Assembly: GCF_026891035.1 (NCBI RefSeq) | Contig: NZ_JAPTGG010000017.1 | Coordinates: 8,312 to 72,311 of the forward strand | Direction: 5' to 3' | Origin: Dasania phycosphaerae | GTDB lineage: Bacteria; Pseudomonadota; Gammaproteobacteria; Pseudomonadales; Dasaniaceae | DNA: 64,000 nt | Shown: positions 63,498 to 64,000 of the stretch, in pieces | Numbering within the stretch: position 1 is the first letter of the stretch | How the letters are laid out: each line of letters starts with the position of its first letter | Notes under the pieces: generated by a model | Seen by the model: only the letters and a program-made list of their open reading frames with translations | What the model was told of the DNA's origin: nothing | Database searches by the model: none | Made by a program: the position numbers and the translations under genes

Positions 63498-64000
63498 CTA
63501 ATCAGAAAATGATGCTTTGATATATTTCAATGCTGCATTCAGGTCAGTATCCGAGAGCTGACTATTTCCACCTCGCGGCGGCATTAGCATTGAGCTACCC
63601 GGACTTTGAATACCGGTGATGATATTGCTGAGTAGTTCACTATCACTTTTCGATAGACGGCCATTTTTTGCATTAAAGTCTGGTACGCCTGGTATGCTGC
63701 CTTTGCCGTTCGCACCGTGGCAGGCCAGGCAATTGCTTTCATAAACCTGCTTTCCTGAGATACTGACTGAATCAGTTGTCGTGGACTCAACTTGACCCAA
63801 ATCGACATTTTCCACTCTGGCATTTGAGCCTTGTAAGAAGGTCAGAATATCGCGTGTCTCCTGCCCAGTAAGGCCTGCTCTCACTCTCATATGGAACACA
63901 GTTGTAACCCACTGATCATCGCGAAGGTCAGAGGGACTACGCATGTTGTGGCAACGCGCACAGTTTTCGGACCATGCCTTACTACCTTGGGCAAAATCCC
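63498..64000 (-). CDS. Diheme c-type cytochrome, N-terminus outside window
   Basis: The frame is still open at the right edge. It covers at least 167 residues. Two haem c motifs are seen: CARCH (about 63950-63964, upstream of the first internal Met) and CLACH (about 63727-63741), so an internal ATG at 63942-63944 is not the true start. Axial Met candidates are in the loop before HMRVRAGLTG and in SSMLMPPRGG near the C-terminus. It should be a periplasmic electron carrier. Its link with the metal pump is by position only. Confidence 0.85.
   Translation of the reverse strand, partial: DFAQGSKAWSENCARCHNMRSPSDLRDDQWVTTVFHMRVRAGLTGQETRDILTFLQGSNARVENVDLGQVESTTTDSVSISGKQVYESNCLACHGANGKGSIPGVPDFNAKNGRLSKSDSELLSNIITGIQSPGSSMLMPPRGGNSQLSDTDLNAALKYIKASFSD

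Overview
The window is chromosomal DNA of a Gram-negative gammaproteobacterium, probably a marine member of the Cellvibrionales/Pseudomonadales side. This rests on the gene families (RodZ, PilW/PilF, RlmN, SuhB/TrmJ, MltF, CsrA, TonB receptors) and on a gene order, rodZ-pilW-rlmN-ndk ... iscS-iscR ... trmJ-suhB, that matches the one known from Pseudomonas. The genus is not decided by the sequence. I recognised no tRNA, rRNA, CRISPR array, prophage or intact insertion sequence.

Layout. 1-10.9 kb (minus strand): a run of closely spaced genes iscR-iscS-sufB-sufC-sufD-sufS-sufA-sufT-sufE-ndk-rlmN-pilW-rodZ, headed by a promoter that carries two IscR-like sites. SUF genes stand where Pseudomonas has iscU-iscA-hscBA-fdx. 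11-13 kb: divergent trmJ and suhB. 13-20 kb: a 7TMR-DISM hybrid histidine kinase, a 1056-residue acetoacetate-decarboxylase-like/FAD oxidoreductase fusion, a voltage-gated K+ channel and YjbQ. 20-32 kb: fatty-acid cis/trans isomerase, SthA, an HDOD protein, a PilZ-type protein overlapping a polysaccharide deacetylase, a Bax-like glucosaminidase, a YgjP-type metalloprotease, RecQ, BioA and CsrA. 32-43.9 kb: a TonB receptor, a small acidic protein, SecF/SecD, PurL, MltF and TadA.

44-53.6 kb is a signalling region. A TonB-type receptor, a YfiR-family periplasmic protein, a HAMP histidine kinase, a stand-alone receiver and a receiver-GGDEF-EAL protein lie head to tail with overlapping or nearly overlapping ends. 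Together they look like an envelope-to-c-di-GMP relay. Its last gene is cut by an in-frame amber codon in the EAL domain. Next to it is a TorT-like binding protein with a hybrid kinase.

53.6-56.1 kb is a gene-poor boundary. A good sigma-54 promoter is followed about 170 nt later by a strong intrinsic terminator with no convincing ORF between them, which makes a candidate small RNA. Beyond it are an orphan flgB and a composite of two decayed genes: a methyltransferase tail and a dicarboxylate/amino-acid symporter head. From 56.1 kb to the end lies a heavy-metal (Cu/Ag type) efflux block on the minus strand: diheme cytochrome c (partial), a lipoprotein, CusC, CusB, CusA, a two-TM ion channel and a DUF5676 membrane protein. 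Its codon habit appears different from the rest, which suggests an acquired island.
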